A stretch of 64,000 nt of DNA. Source: Planctomycetota bacterium. GTDB lineage: Bacteria; Planctomycetota; UBA11346. How positions within the stretch are numbered: the stretch's first letter is position 1; the number at the start of each line of letters is the position of its first letter. The stretch lies in contig BJHQ01000001.1 of the NCBI GenBank assembly GCA_014193115.1, positions 626,465 to 690,464 on the forward strand. Reading direction: 5' to 3'. The position numbers and the translations under genes are program-made. Below the pieces are notes generated by a model. That model saw only the letters and a program-made list of their open reading frames with translations, was not told where the DNA came from and searched no databases. Positions 36,661 through 45,417 of this stretch are shown here, piece after piece.

Positions 36661-37866
36661 ATGGCCAAGTCCAAACCAGTCCTCAACGTCGCCCTGGTCG
36701 GCTATGCCTTCATGGGGCGGGCGCACAGCAATGCCTATCGCCAGGTCAACCGCTACTTCACCGACTGTCCCTACGAGATCGTGCCCAAGGTCCTGGTCGG
36801 CCGTTCCGCCGGGCCGCTGGCCGAGGCCGCCGGACAGCTCGGCTGGCAGGAATCCAGCACCGATTTCGCCGCGACCATCCGGCGCAGCGACATCCATCTG
36901 GTCGACATCAGCACGCCCAACGACAGCCATTTCCCGCTGACCATGCAGGCCCTCGACGCCGGCAAGATCGTGCTCACCGAAAAACCTCTGGCGATGACCA
37001 GCGCCGAAGCCCGGCAGATGGCGGCCAAGGCGGCGGCGCTGAAACGCCCGTCGCTGATCTGGCACAACTACCGCCGCTGCCCGGCGGCGATGACCGCAGC
37101 GGCGCTGATCGCCGATGGCAAGCTCGGAACCATCCAGCAGGTGCGGGCGGTGTATCTGCAAGACTGGCTGACCGACGACGCCTGTCCGTGGTTGTGGCGG
37201 ATGGACGCCGGGGTGTGCGGCTCGGGCGCCCATGGCGACCTCAACGCCCACCTCATCGACATGACCCGCTTCCTGACCGGATTGGAATTCAGCGAGGTTG
37301 TCGCGCTGCAGGAAACCTTCATCAAACAGCGCAGGAAACCTGACGGTTCCGGCCTGGGCACGGTCAACGTCGATGATGCCTTCCTGTTCCTGGCCCGGCT
37401 GTCGAACGGCGCCACCGCCAGCTATGAAGCGACCCGGGTCGCCGCTGGCCGCAAGAATTACAACCGGATCGAGATCAACGGCACCCGGGGCAGCCTGGTG
37501 TGGAATTTCGAGCGGATGAACGAGCTGGAATACTTCAGCTTCGACGACGAGCCCCGGGTCCAGGGCTTCCGCACCATCATGTGCATGAACGGCGGCGCCC
37601 ATCCTTATGCCGGCAGCTACTGGCCCGACGGTCACATCATCGGCTATGAGCACACCTTCGTGAACAGCCTCTACGATTTCCTGGTCTGCCTGAAAAACGG
37701 TACCGATTACCGGCCGAATTTCAGCGACGGCGTGGCCAACCAGGAGGTCCTCGACGCCGCCCTGCTCTCGGCCCAGCGCAAAGCCTGGGTGACGGTGGAG
37801 CAGTCCCAGCACTTCGCCGGCCGCGCCGAGCCGACCCGGGTCGCGGCGAAGAACGCCGGGCTCTGA
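36661..37866 (+). CDS. Gfo/Idh/MocA-family NAD(P)-dependent oxidoreductase
   Basis: This is a 401-residue protein. The N-terminal Rossmann domain starts NVALVGYAFMGRAHSNAYR. The family block GKIVLTEKPLAM supplies the conserved Lys of EKP. The C-terminal alpha/beta domain contains SGAHGDLNAHLIDMTRFLTG, with His residues at the substrate site. These enzymes oxidise or epimerise sugars and inositols. The adjacent TIM-barrel isomerase gene 60 nt downstream suggests a two-gene carbohydrate module; the substrate is not evident. Confidence 0.9.
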   Translation: MAKSKPVLNVALVGYAFMGRAHSNAYRQVNRYFTDCPYEIVPKVLVGRSAGPLAEAAGQLGWQESSTDFAATIRRSDIHLVDISTPNDSHFPLTMQALDAGKIVLTEKPLAMTSAEARQMAAKAAALKRPSLIWHNYRRCPAAMTAAALIADGKLGTIQQVRAVYLQDWLTDDACPWLWRMDAGVCGSGAHGDLNAHLIDMTRFLTGLEFSEVVALQETFIKQRRKPDGSGLGTVNVDDAFLFLARLSNGATASYEATRVAAGRKNYNRIEINGTRGSLVWNFERMNELEYFSFDDEPRVQGFRTIMCMNGGAHPYAGSYWPDGHIIGYEHTFVNSLYDFLVCLKNGTDYRPNFSDGVANQEVLDAALLSAQRKAWVTVEQSQHFAGRAEPTRVAAKNAGL

Positions 37867-37871
37867 GCCTT

Positions 37872-37915
37872 CCCTCTCCGCCCTGGCGCCTCGGCGTCTT
37901 TGCGGTTCATCCCAG
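37872..37915. repeat. AACCGCCAAGGCGCCAAG-family repeat, right half
   Basis: The sequence CCTGGCGCCTCGGCGTCTTTGCGGTTCAT is the reverse complement of the family's left arm. It lies in the 60-nt gap between the oxidoreductase and the isomerase, and AGGAG of the isomerase gene follows directly. Confidence 0.55.
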
Positions 37916-37926
37916 GAGTTTTCCAT

Positions 37927-38973
37927 ATGCACGGCCCCGGCATCTTCCTCGCCCAGTTCGCTGGCGATTCCGCTCCTTTCAACTCCTGGAAGTCCATCAC
38001 CAAGTGGGCGGGAGACCTGGGCTATGTCGCGGTCCAGGTCCCGTCCTGGGACGGCCGGCTGTTCGACCTCAAAAAAGCCGCCGAATCCAAGGCTTATTGC
38101 GACGAGATCACGGGCATCGCCAAGGCCAACGGAGTCGTCATCAGCGAGCTGTCGACCCACCTGCAAGGCCAGTTGGTGGCGGTCCATCCCGCCTATGACG
38201 AGCAGTTCGATGCCTTCGCCGCACCGGAAGTGCGCGGCAATCCCAAGGCCCGCACCGCCTGGGCGGTGGAGCAGGTCAAGCTGTGCCTGACCGCCAGCCG
38301 CAACCTCGGCTGCACCGCGATGCCGTCGTTCACCGGCGCGCTGCTCTGGCACACCATGTACCCCTGGCCCCAACGCCCGGCCGGACTGGTCCAGGAAGGC
38401 TTCGCCGAGCTGGCCAGGCGCTGGAAGCCGATCCTCGACCACGCCGAGTCCTGCGGCGTCGATGTCGCCTGGGAAGTCCATCCCGGCGAAGACGTCCACG
38501 ACGGCGCCACGCTGGAACTGCTGCTCGACGCCCTGGGCGGTCACCGCCGCGCCAATGTGCTGTTCGATCCCAGCCATTTCGTGTTGCAGCAGCTCGACTA
38601 CTGCGACTACATCGACCGCTACCACGACCGCATCAAGTGCTTCCATGTGAAAGACGCCGAGTTCCGTCCCAACGGCCGGGTCGGCGTGTACGGCGGGTAT
38701 CTGCCGTGGAAAGAACGCGCCGGCCGGTTTCGTTCCACCGGCGATGGCCAGGTCGACTGGAGCCGCATCTTCACCCTGCTCACCAAATACGGCTATGCCG
38801 GCTGGGCGATCATCGAATGGGAATGCTGCTTCAAGGATCCCGAACAAGGCGCCCGGGAAGGCGCTCCGTTCATCCGCAAGCACCTGATCCAGCCGGCGAA
38901 AAAAGCGTTCGACGACTTCGCCGGCGGCAGCGTCGACAAGGGCCAGCTGCACCGGATTCTCGGCATCCGCTGA
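37927..38973 (+). CDS. Sugar phosphate isomerase/epimerase-like TIM-barrel protein
   Basis: This 348-residue protein belongs to the xylose-isomerase-like AP-endonuclease-2 fold. Metal-ligand blocks are visible: ISELSTHLQGQLVAVHP, VDVAWEVHPGEDVHDG (Glu and His), NVLFDPSHFVLQQLDY (Asp and His), KCFHVKDAEF (His) and WAIIEWECCF (Glu). The ATG at 37927 has AGGAG upstream. It probably acts with the preceding Gfo/Idh/MocA enzyme on a sugar or inositol. Confidence 0.9.
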   Translation: MHGPGIFLAQFAGDSAPFNSWKSITKWAGDLGYVAVQVPSWDGRLFDLKKAAESKAYCDEITGIAKANGVVISELSTHLQGQLVAVHPAYDEQFDAFAAPEVRGNPKARTAWAVEQVKLCLTASRNLGCTAMPSFTGALLWHTMYPWPQRPAGLVQEGFAELARRWKPILDHAESCGVDVAWEVHPGEDVHDGATLELLLDALGGHRRANVLFDPSHFVLQQLDYCDYIDRYHDRIKCFHVKDAEFRPNGRVGVYGGYLPWKERAGRFRSTGDGQVDWSRIFTLLTKYGYAGWAIIEWECCFKDPEQGAREGAPFIRKHLIQPAKKAFDDFAGGSVDKGQLHRILGIR

Positions 38974-38989
38974 ACCTCGAAAAAGCGGC

Positions 38990-39112
38990 TGAGCCGCCAA
39001 GGCGCCAAGCCGCCAAGCCGCGAAGGAAAACAGGGCACATGCTCAGCTGGCTGGAAGACCCATCGGGTACGGTGGGATCTTCCAGCCTTCTGCGCTTTGG
39101 CGTTTTGGCGCT
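38990..39112. repeat. Complete AACCGCCAAGGCGCCAAG-family element with internal hairpin
   Basis: The left arm AGCCGCCAAGGCGCCAAG and the right arm CTTTGGCGTTTTGGCGCTT are inverted. They enclose a hairpin with arms GCTGGAAGA (39050-39058) and TCTTCCAGC (39078-39086). The unit sits between convergent genes. Confidence 0.65.
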
Positions 39113-39117
39113 TCCCC

Positions 39118-39178
39118 AAGGTGATTTTTCAGGCTGAAATCACCTTGCTCCGTCGCCGATTCCCAACTCGGCGACGGG
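39118..39178. terminator. Two hairpins between convergent genes
   Basis: Arms AAGGTGATTT and AAATCACCTT form one stem at 39118-39146. Arms CCGTCGCCGA and TCGGCGACGG form a second perfect 10-bp stem at about 39151-39178. They lie between the isomerase (+) and hydrolase (-) stops and probably end both transcripts. No strong T run follows. Confidence 0.5.
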
Positions 39179-39200
39179 AAGAGCCGATCCGGGGAATCGA

Positions 39201-39992
39201 TCAGCGGGCCAGAGTCGCCGCGAACAGCCGATGCATCGCCGCGAAGGCGTCCTTGGTGGCGGCCTCGTCGTAACGGATCGGCAGACCGACTCCGACAGTG
39301 ACTCCAGCGCCTGGATTGGTGAAGGCGTGCAGGCAAGTGCCATAGACTTCCATCCGCCAGTCAGCCTTGGCCTTGACCATCTCGTCGAAAAAGGTGGCGA
39401 CCTCGGCGGGCGGGACGAACTGGTCGGATCCGCCGTGCAGGACCAGGATTTTACTGGTGATCGGCCCGGCAGCCGGGGCTGCGGTCTTCAGGCCCGGATG
39501 GAAGGCGGCCACCGCCTTGAGCGGCGCACCGCTGCGCGCCAGTTGCAGGCAGACCGATCCACCAAAGCAGAAGCCGACTCCGGCCAGGCGCTGGGCATCG
39601 ACGCCGGGCTGCTGGCGCAGGGCGTCAAGTCCGGCGGTGGCCCGGGCAACCATCAGCGCCGGGTCAGCGTAAAATTGTCCGGCCCATTCGCCGGCTTGCT
39701 TGGGATCGGTAGTGTACTTGCCGGTACCGTAGAAATCGCAGGCGAGCGCCACGTATCCGGCGGCGGCCAGCTCGGCGGCCCGGCCCTTGGCGTAGTCGCC
39801 CAGGCCCCACCACTCGGGCACCACCAGCACTCCGGCGAAGGGTCCCGTGCCGGCCGGCCGGGCGACCCAACCGCGCAGCGCGGTACCGGCGTGGGTGTAG
39901 TCGACCTGGGTCAGCGCCGGGCCGGCGGCGTCGCCGGCCCAGACCGCGGTGATCAGGAAGAGGGCGAGGGAAGTCGAGATGAGTTGGCGCAT
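39201..39992 (-). CDS. Exported dienelactone-hydrolase-family enzyme
   Basis: This 263-residue alpha/beta hydrolase has an N-terminal signal peptide (hydrophobic residues 6-19, cleavage after Ala near 19-23). The triad is Cys in GVGFCFGGSV, Asp in HGGSDQFVPP and His in CLHAFTNP. LVVPEWWGLGDYAKGRAAELA is the family's oxyanion block. Members hydrolyse dienelactones or unrelated esters; the exported location suggests a broad esterase role. Its gene stands alone between repeats. Confidence 0.88.
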   Translation of the reverse strand: MRQLISTSLALFLITAVWAGDAAGPALTQVDYTHAGTALRGWVARPAGTGPFAGVLVVPEWWGLGDYAKGRAAELAAAGYVALACDFYGTGKYTTDPKQAGEWAGQFYADPALMVARATAGLDALRQQPGVDAQRLAGVGFCFGGSVCLQLARSGAPLKAVAAFHPGLKTAAPAAGPITSKILVLHGGSDQFVPPAEVATFFDEMVKAKADWRMEVYGTCLHAFTNPGAGVTVGVGLPIRYDEAATKDAFAAMHRLFAATLAR

Positions 39993-40067
39993 GGCGGGTC
40001 ATTGCCGCGGCTTCGCGTCTACGCAAGCGTCGCGACGGGCAGGATCACGCAGCCGGAAAAATTGACT

Positions 40068-40163
40068 GAACCGCCAAGGCGCCAAGATTCCACGGGAAAC
40101 ACCGGATTTTCCTCTGGTCTTCCACAGTCCGGCTCTTCGGCGGTTTGCTTGGCGGGATCAGCC
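40068..40163. repeat. AACCGCCAAGGCGCCAAG-family element
   Basis: The left arm GAACCGCCAAGGCGCCAAG at 40070 and a right-arm-like TTCGGCGGTTTGCTTGGCG near 40137-40155 are inverted around about 50 nt. It lies between ribF and the hydrolase gene on DNA that codes for nothing else. Confidence 0.6.
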
Positions 40164-41033
40164 GATGGCAGCGGCGGCGACGTCGATGGCGATCTGGGCC
40201 TTGAGTGCCTCCAGCGAGGCGAAGCGCTGTTCGCCGCGCAGGCGGCGGAGGAACTCGACTTCGATCCGGGCGCCGTAGCAGTCACCGGAAAAACCGACGA
40301 GATGCGCCTCGACGGTCAGCGGCCGGTCGCCGCTGACCGTCGGCAGGTGGCCGATGTTGACTGCCGCCGGCCACCAGCGGTCCGGGCCAGCATGGGCCGA
40401 TGCGAGTCTCGCCCGTCCGGCGTAGACCCCAGTGCCTGGCGCGAGATTCTCCCGCGCCGCGCAGTTCGCCGTGGGAAATCCCAGGCTGCGGCCCCGGCCG
40501 TCACCGCGGACCACGGTGGCGATCAACCGATGCGGGCGTCCGAGCAGGTCGGCAGCCAGCGTGACTTCGCCGGCACCGACCGCCGCGCGGACCCGGCTCG
40601 ACGAGACCGGCGCACCAGCCCAGGTCACAGCCGGTACGACCGCGACGGCGATGCCTTGGGCCGCTGCGGCCGTGACCAGCTCGGCGGCATTGCCGGAGCG
40701 ATCCCGGCCGCCGCGGAAATCATCGCCGACCACCAGCGCCTGCGGAACCAGTCTGTCCCGGATCAACCCGCAGAAACCGGCCAGATCGAGGGGACGGACC
40801 TCGGCGAACGGAAGCCTGACCTCGTGGGGCGGCCCTGGCCACTCAGCCAGGATCCGCATCCGGTCGCGGTGGGCGATCAGCGGTTCCCGGGTCGGCCAGC
40901 CCAGGGCCTCGGCCATGCCGGTGAACGAGAGCAGCGCGATCGACGAGCCTGGCCACGCGCTGCTCGCCCGCTCCACCAAGGCAAGGTGGCCGCGATGCAG
41001 ACCGTCGAATTTTCCCAGGCAGAGGACGGCCAT
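40158..41033 (-). CDS. ribF: Bifunctional riboflavin kinase / FAD synthetase
   Basis: This 291-residue cytosolic enzyme makes FMN and FAD. The N-terminal adenylyltransferase part has GKFDGLHRGHLAL (residues 7-19) and VSSSRVRAAVGAGEV. The C-terminal kinase part has GRGRSLGFPTAN and VNIGHLPTV, followed by VEAHLVGFSGDCYG. The N-terminus is short, with the strand starting at residue 2, so the start is well constrained. It is preceded by a 51-nt repeat array and the ABC-export genes. Confidence 0.93.
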   Translation of the reverse strand: MAVLCLGKFDGLHRGHLALVERASSAWPGSSIALLSFTGMAEALGWPTREPLIAHRDRMRILAEWPGPPHEVRLPFAEVRPLDLAGFCGLIRDRLVPQALVVGDDFRGGRDRSGNAAELVTAAAAQGIAVAVVPAVTWAGAPVSSSRVRAAVGAGEVTLAADLLGRPHRLIATVVRGDGRGRSLGFPTANCAARENLAPGTGVYAGRARLASAHAGPDRWWPAAVNIGHLPTVSGDRPLTVEAHLVGFSGDCYGARIEVEFLRRLRGEQRFASLEALKAQIAIDVAAAAIG

Positions 41034-41057
41034 CAGCAGTCCTCTGACCCAGGCAAC

Positions 41058-41248
41058 GCCGAGCCTGACAGCGCCGAGCGCCAGCTCGGCAGGAGGTGCC
41101 CCGTCAGCGCCGAACCTGGGAGCGCCGAGCGCCAGCTCGGTAGGAGGTGCCCCGGCAGCGCCGAACCTGGGAGCGCCGAGCGCCAGCTCGGCAAGGTGCG
41201 CCCCGGCAGCGCCGAGCCTGACAGCGCCGAGCGCCAGCTCGGCTGGGT
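41058..41248. repeat. Tandem array of four 51-nt palindromic units
   Basis: The core AGCGCCGAGCGCCAGCTCGG occurs at 41070, 41121, 41172 and 41223, an exact 51-nt period. The stem GCCGAG-CGCCAG-CTCGGC folds within each. Spacer text such as AGGAGGTGCCCC is shared by some copies. Since 51 is a multiple of three, one frame reads a repeating peptide containing SAERQLG. The array lies between ribF and the next gene upstream, and is related to the copies at 11675-11861. Confidence 0.9.
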
Positions 41249-41313
41249 TTGCGTTTGAAGGAGGCTCTCGGCCGAACCAGCTTTCGGCGTTCCCCGGATG
41301 TTCTTTTTCCGCC

Positions 41314-42366
41314 TCACAAGGTGCCGCCTTCGTCGAGCCAGCGAATCGTGGTGCCAGCCTGATGATCCTTCCATCCGGCCTGGGCGAGCAGCGCTTTAGC
41401 TTCGGCCAGATGGCGCTGGTCGATGGCGCTGGCCAGGGCTTCGCCAGCGGCCGGATCCGAGGCCAGCCGACGGGCGAGATCGGCGGCGCGGCGGCGGAGC
41501 CGGCCTTCGTTGCGCTGATAGCTCTCCTCGATCAGCGACTTGCTCAGGCCGGTGGCCCGTGCCGCCCGCTCGGCGATCTCCTGCCAGGCGGCGATGCTGG
41601 CGATCCACGAGCCCAGGGCCTCGCGATGGCGGCCCTGACCAAGCAGCACGTTGCCATCGAATTCCCAAGCCAATGGCACCATCCGCGGAATGATGTGGGG
41701 CTGGTCATAGGCAGTCGCCTCGGCCAGGGCCACGGCCAGCGCATACAGTCGGGCAGCGATGGCGAAGTTGCTCAACCCGGTGCGGGCGCCGAGCGGATCG
41801 ACCCGGCGATGGGCCGGGATCAGCGCATTGGCGCCGGCGATCACCGGATCGAGCTGGCCGCCCCACGCCGCGGCATCGATCTCGGTGTGGAAATCATCGC
41901 CCTTGTGGTTGAACATCCAGGCCAGGTTGCGCAGGATCCGTTCGTTGCCGGGATTGCGCAGGCAGCCCTGGACATTGGCCGCGATTCCGGCCCGGAACCA
42001 GGCGAACTTGGCGCCGCGGTCTTCAGCCTCATAGGCCAGGTTGTAGGCCAGATCGTGGGCCAGGAATTCCCACACCTGGGAGAACCGCGGCTGGACCGCG
42101 GCGATGGTCTCGGCCAGGGCGACGCTTTCGTAGTGGCGGCCGGATTCCTTGGCGCCCACCGCCCGCATCCACAGCAGATCGCAGGCCAACCCGCGGAACC
42201 CGCCGAGCAGCAAAGTGCCCGCGAACTCTCCGGGAGGCAGGCCGGCGCCGGCCTCGGCGGTCGCCGGCACCACCGGCCGCAGCGGCTTCAGCGCGACGAA
42301 CCACAGCACCTGGGCCGCGACCAGGCAGCCGAGTCCGGCGAACAGGATGAGCACGGGACGTGACAT
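41314..42366 (-). CDS. Membrane-anchored helical-repeat protein linked to an ABC exporter
   Basis: I do not recognise the family of this 350-residue protein. A single hydrophobic segment (residues 5-27) is followed by a soluble, Ala-rich helical domain. Its patterns suggest tetratricopeptide-like repeats (ESVALAETIAAVQPRFSQVWEFLAHDLAYNLA, then NPGNERILRNLAWMFNHKGDD). Its ATG overlaps the permease stop (TGATG), so it belongs to the ABC unit and may be an adaptor on the outer face of the membrane. Confidence 0.72.
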   Translation of the reverse strand: MSRPVLILFAGLGCLVAAQVLWFVALKPLRPVVPATAEAGAGLPPGEFAGTLLLGGFRGLACDLLWMRAVGAKESGRHYESVALAETIAAVQPRFSQVWEFLAHDLAYNLAYEAEDRGAKFAWFRAGIAANVQGCLRNPGNERILRNLAWMFNHKGDDFHTEIDAAAWGGQLDPVIAGANALIPAHRRVDPLGARTGLSNFAIAARLYALAVALAEATAYDQPHIIPRMVPLAWEFDGNVLLGQGRHREALGSWIASIAAWQEIAERAARATGLSKSLIEESYQRNEGRLRRRAADLARRLASDPAAGEALASAIDQRHLAEAKALLAQAGWKDHQAGTTIRWLDEGGTL

Positions 42367-43670
42367 CACAGCTCTTTCTTGACCAACGCCAGCCAGGCAA
42401 ATGCCAGGGCGATCAGCGCCCAGGCGCCCAGTGGCCCCCACGCCGCCCAGACCTGGTCGAACTCCAACGCCCGGCCGGCGGCCAGGCCGGCGCTGACCGA
42501 TGCCGGAGAGAAATCCGGTGTCAGCGCCAAGCCGAGTTCGAGCAGCCGGCGGATCGGTGCGCTGTTGTCGCCGCCAGAAAGCGTCTCGCGCAAGGTCCAG
42601 GCGGCGTTGCCGGCGATGAGTGTGGTCAGGCCGGCGAGCAACGCGGTCGGCAGGCCCGACAGCGTGGCGGTGAGCAGGCTGACCGCCGCCAGCACCGCCG
42701 CCGGGGCCAGGGCGACCAGCACGCCGCCGAGCAGGTGCGGCGTCAACGGACCGGCCGGCGTCGCCACCAGCGCGCCAGCGGAACGTTCCACCGTCACAAC
42801 CGCCTGGGGATCGAGCCGGGCGAGCTGGACGACGGCCCGGCCATCGCTGGAAAGGCAACTCGCCGGCAGGTGCAGCCGGGCGAAATCGACATCGAGCGCG
42901 GTGCGTTTGTCGTCGCGGTTGCGCAGCACGATCGCGCCAGGTGGCGCCGGGCGTTCCTCGACGCCGCGGCCGTACGGGCTGGCAGGATCGAGTTCGAGCA
43001 CCCGCGGCACGGCGCGCAGATCGGCAGCGGGGAAGGCGCTGACCTGCGCCGCGCATTCGCCGGTGGTGAGCTCCCAGCGCTGATGGCGGACCGCGACCTT
43101 GATCAGCAGATCCAGGTCGCTGCCCGTGGGCAAGCCGCGGAAGGTCCAGCGCAGGCCGTCGCCGGCCGCCGGATCGTCGAGTGAGCAAGTGCGCTGGGTC
43201 GAGGCGATCTCGCGGACCTCGCCCAGGCCGGTGACCCGCTGCCAGGCGTCGGGCGCCACCGCCCGGCGCATGCCCGGCGAACCCAGGCCGAGCGCGCCCA
43301 GGGCCACGGCTCCGGCCACGGCCACGGCCAGCGCTGCCGCCGCCAGCACGGTCAGCGTGCCCAGCCAACGGCCGAGCAGGTACGTCGACTTGCCCAGTGG
43401 TTTGCTGAACAGCAGCAGGGATTGGCGTTGGTCCAGATCACGGCGCAGCTGGGTCGCAGGCAGCACCGCCGCCAGCAGCCAGGTCAGAAAGGCCGCGGAC
43501 CCCCCCACCAGGGACACCGCCAGGCGCGAGCGCGACGGCCCATCGACCGCGTCGAGGCTGGCCATCGCCACAACGACGGCGACCGCTGAACCGAGCACCA
43601 GCCAAGGCAGGCCGCCACGCCACGATTCGCGCACCGTCACAGCGATCATCGCCAGCAACGGCCGGATCAT
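42366..43670 (-). CDS. ABC-2-type transporter permease
   Basis: This 434-residue protein has hydrophobic segments near both ends (about 20-75, 95-135, 315-380 and 400-430) around a soluble extracytoplasmic region (about 135-300). That is the plan of ABC-2 or Gld-type permeases with a large loop between helices. The N-terminal half has RRDLDQRQSLLLFSKPLGKSTYLLGRWLG, the amphipathic coupling segment typical of this class. It lies between the ATPase and the membrane-anchored protein. Confidence 0.82.
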   Translation of the reverse strand: MIRPLLAMIAVTVRESWRGGLPWLVLGSAVAVVVAMASLDAVDGPSRSRLAVSLVGGSAAFLTWLLAAVLPATQLRRDLDQRQSLLLFSKPLGKSTYLLGRWLGTLTVLAAAALAVAVAGAVALGALGLGSPGMRRAVAPDAWQRVTGLGEVREIASTQRTCSLDDPAAGDGLRWTFRGLPTGSDLDLLIKVAVRHQRWELTTGECAAQVSAFPAADLRAVPRVLELDPASPYGRGVEERPAPPGAIVLRNRDDKRTALDVDFARLHLPASCLSSDGRAVVQLARLDPQAVVTVERSAGALVATPAGPLTPHLLGGVLVALAPAAVLAAVSLLTATLSGLPTALLAGLTTLIAGNAAWTLRETLSGGDNSAPIRRLLELGLALTPDFSPASVSAGLAAGRALEFDQVWAAWGPLGAWALIALAFAWLALVKKEL

Positions 43671-43680
43671 GGGATCGCTC

Positions 43681-43743
43681 CTGGGAGCGCAGGCTTCAGC
43701 CTGCCCGTCGCCAGGTTCAGCAGGCTGAAGCTTGCGCCCCCAG
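43681..43743. repeat. 63-nt palindromic element, second copy
   Basis: It has the same length and arms as the element at 1798-1860 (CTGGGAGCGCAGGCTTCAGC at the left, CAGGCTGAAGCTTGCGCCCC then CAG at the right) with a different loop. It lies between the permease and ATPase genes of the ABC exporter. Confidence 0.85.
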
Positions 43744-43761
43744 GCGTCCCCTGAGCCATGG

Positions 43762-44613
43762 TCACCGCTGCCGCGCCTTCGCGATCAAGGAACGGAAGCG
43801 CGCCTCCAGGCGTTCTCGAGGCGGGCCGACGCTGCGCAGGTGGGCGCCGGCAGCGGCCTTGACCGCGTCGAGCACCGCCGGGTCGGCGGTGTCGAGCTCG
43901 ACCTGCATGCGGGTGTCGTCACGGAGCAGGTCGGCGACCGATCCCCGCTCGATCAGGGTGCCCTGGTGGAGGATCGCGATGCGGTCGCAGACTTCTTCGA
44001 CATCGGCCAGCAGGTGGCTGCACAGCAGCACGGTCTTGCCCGCAGCCTTCAGGCGCAGGATCAGCTCCTTGACCTCCACCGCGCCGAGCGGATCGAGTCC
44101 GCTGGTCGGTTCGTCGAGGATCACCAGGGCCGGGTCGTTGATCAGCGCCTGGGCCAGCCCGAGGCGGCGGGCCATGCCTTTGCTGTACTCACCGAGCCGG
44201 CGGCGGCGGGCGCCGCTCAGTCCGACCAGGGCGATCAACTCATCACTGCGGCTGCGGATGGTGGCGGCCGGCAGGCGGAAGATGCCGCCGAAAAAGCGCA
44301 GCGTTTCATCAGCGGTCAGGAACCGGTAGAGATAGGTCTCCTCGGGCAGGTAGCCGATCCGGGCCTTGACCGCGGGATCATCCGGCGACCGGCCGAAGAC
44401 GAAGGCGTCGCCGGCGCTGGGGCGGAGCAGCCCAAGCAGCAGTTTGATGGTGGTGGTCTTGCCCGAGCCGTTGGGGCCGAGGAGGCCGAAGACCTCGCCG
44501 GGTTGCACGTCGAGATCCAGCCGGTCGAGGGCCGCCGGACCTGGGCGCCCCCAGAAGTCCGCGTACCGCTTGGTCAGCCCGACGGTGCGCAGGACGGCGT
44601 CGTTCGCACTCAT
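43762..44613 (-). CDS. ABC transporter ATP-binding protein
   Basis: This 283-residue nucleotide-binding subunit has Walker A GPNGSGKTTT, signature YSKGMARRLGLAQAL and Walker B ALVILDEPTSGLDPLG, followed by the H-loop His in LLCSHLLADVEEVCDR. Regulatory residues at the end resemble those of NatA/CcmA-type exporters. The ATG at 44613 is chosen because upstream sequence is promoter-like DNA and the family starts about 10 residues before LTKRY. It is the first gene of the ABC unit. Confidence 0.9.
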   Translation of the reverse strand: MSANDAVLRTVGLTKRYADFWGRPGPAALDRLDLDVQPGEVFGLLGPNGSGKTTTIKLLLGLLRPSAGDAFVFGRSPDDPAVKARIGYLPEETYLYRFLTADETLRFFGGIFRLPAATIRSRSDELIALVGLSGARRRRLGEYSKGMARRLGLAQALINDPALVILDEPTSGLDPLGAVEVKELILRLKAAGKTVLLCSHLLADVEEVCDRIAILHQGTLIERGSVADLLRDDTRMQVELDTADPAVLDAVKAAAGAHLRSVGPPRERLEARFRSLIAKARQR

Positions 44614-44745
44614 GTCCGGCACGATAGCAAGCCTGGCGCCAGCCCAACCCCGCAACCGGGGGCGGTGCGGGCGAACCACACACGCCGCTGTGGTTGGGCC
44701 AAGGCCGCTGCCCCGGGCGGCAGCCGCGTCTACCGTGAACCGCCG

Positions 44746-45276
44746 ATGCCGCACCTCCGGACCGTCCTCGCCGTGGCCCTGGCCGCGGTCGCCTGCACTG
44801 GCTGCGCCAGCCGGTCCTATGTCCAAGCCAGCCGGGTACCGTCGTCCAGCGAGATGTCCTTCACTTGGATCGGGGGGGTCGATGCCGGCCTCGATGGCCA
44901 GGTCGACGAACTGCCAAGCCAGCCGCCGGCGCTTGGTGAACTGCACCGCGCCCGCAATTGCGGTCCGATCGGTCCGAAATTCCCTCCGATCACCCTGGTC
45001 GCCCTGGGCGAGCGGCGCGATGTGGTCGAAAAGGAGCCGCCGCGCCGCCTGGCCAGCGTCGAGGAATCCTGGGTCTGGGAGACCAAGACGCTGCTGCCCA
45101 ATCCGCTGGTCCGGATCGAGCAGCAGCCTGATCCCCACGTGACCGAACCGATCGGCCAGCTGCCGATGGCGTCGGTGGAAACCTATCCCAGCCCGGTGCC
45201 CAAGCACCGCGATGCCCGGCCCATCGCCAGCTTCGAAGACACCGGCCGGGAGTGCGAGATCGTCCGCAGCCGGTAG
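44746..45276 (+). CDS. Small lipoprotein of unknown function
   Basis: This 176-residue protein is unrecognised. The N-terminus has a hydrophobic stretch and Cys17 and Cys20 in AAVACTGCASRS; either could be the lipidated Cys. The mature part is rich in Pro, Glu and Arg, with no repeat or domain I can name. It is divergent from the ABC ATPase gene with 132 nt between. Confidence 0.65.
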   Translation: MPHLRTVLAVALAAVACTGCASRSYVQASRVPSSSEMSFTWIGGVDAGLDGQVDELPSQPPALGELHRARNCGPIGPKFPPITLVALGERRDVVEKEPPRRLASVEESWVWETKTLLPNPLVRIEQQPDPHVTEPIGQLPMASVETYPSPVPKHRDARPIASFEDTGRECEIVRSR

Positions 45277-45417
45277 CGGTTGTCCGCAGCCGGAGCGGTT
45301 GTCCGCAGGAATATAGCGGGCCGGAGGAATTCCCTCGACCGTATTTCCGGGTGGGACTTCAGCCTGGCATGACCTGAACCAAGGCCACGCTGGACAGCCA
45401 CCTCGTTCGGAGCCGTC
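45277..45417. repeat. Short direct repeats after the lipoprotein gene
   Basis: The sequence CGCAGCCGG-AGCGGTTGTC occurs as about two and a half imperfect copies over the lipoprotein stop codon (45267-45310). The remainder of the 141-nt gap holds nothing else I can name, apart from AAGG-type sequence before the next ATG. Confidence 0.4.
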
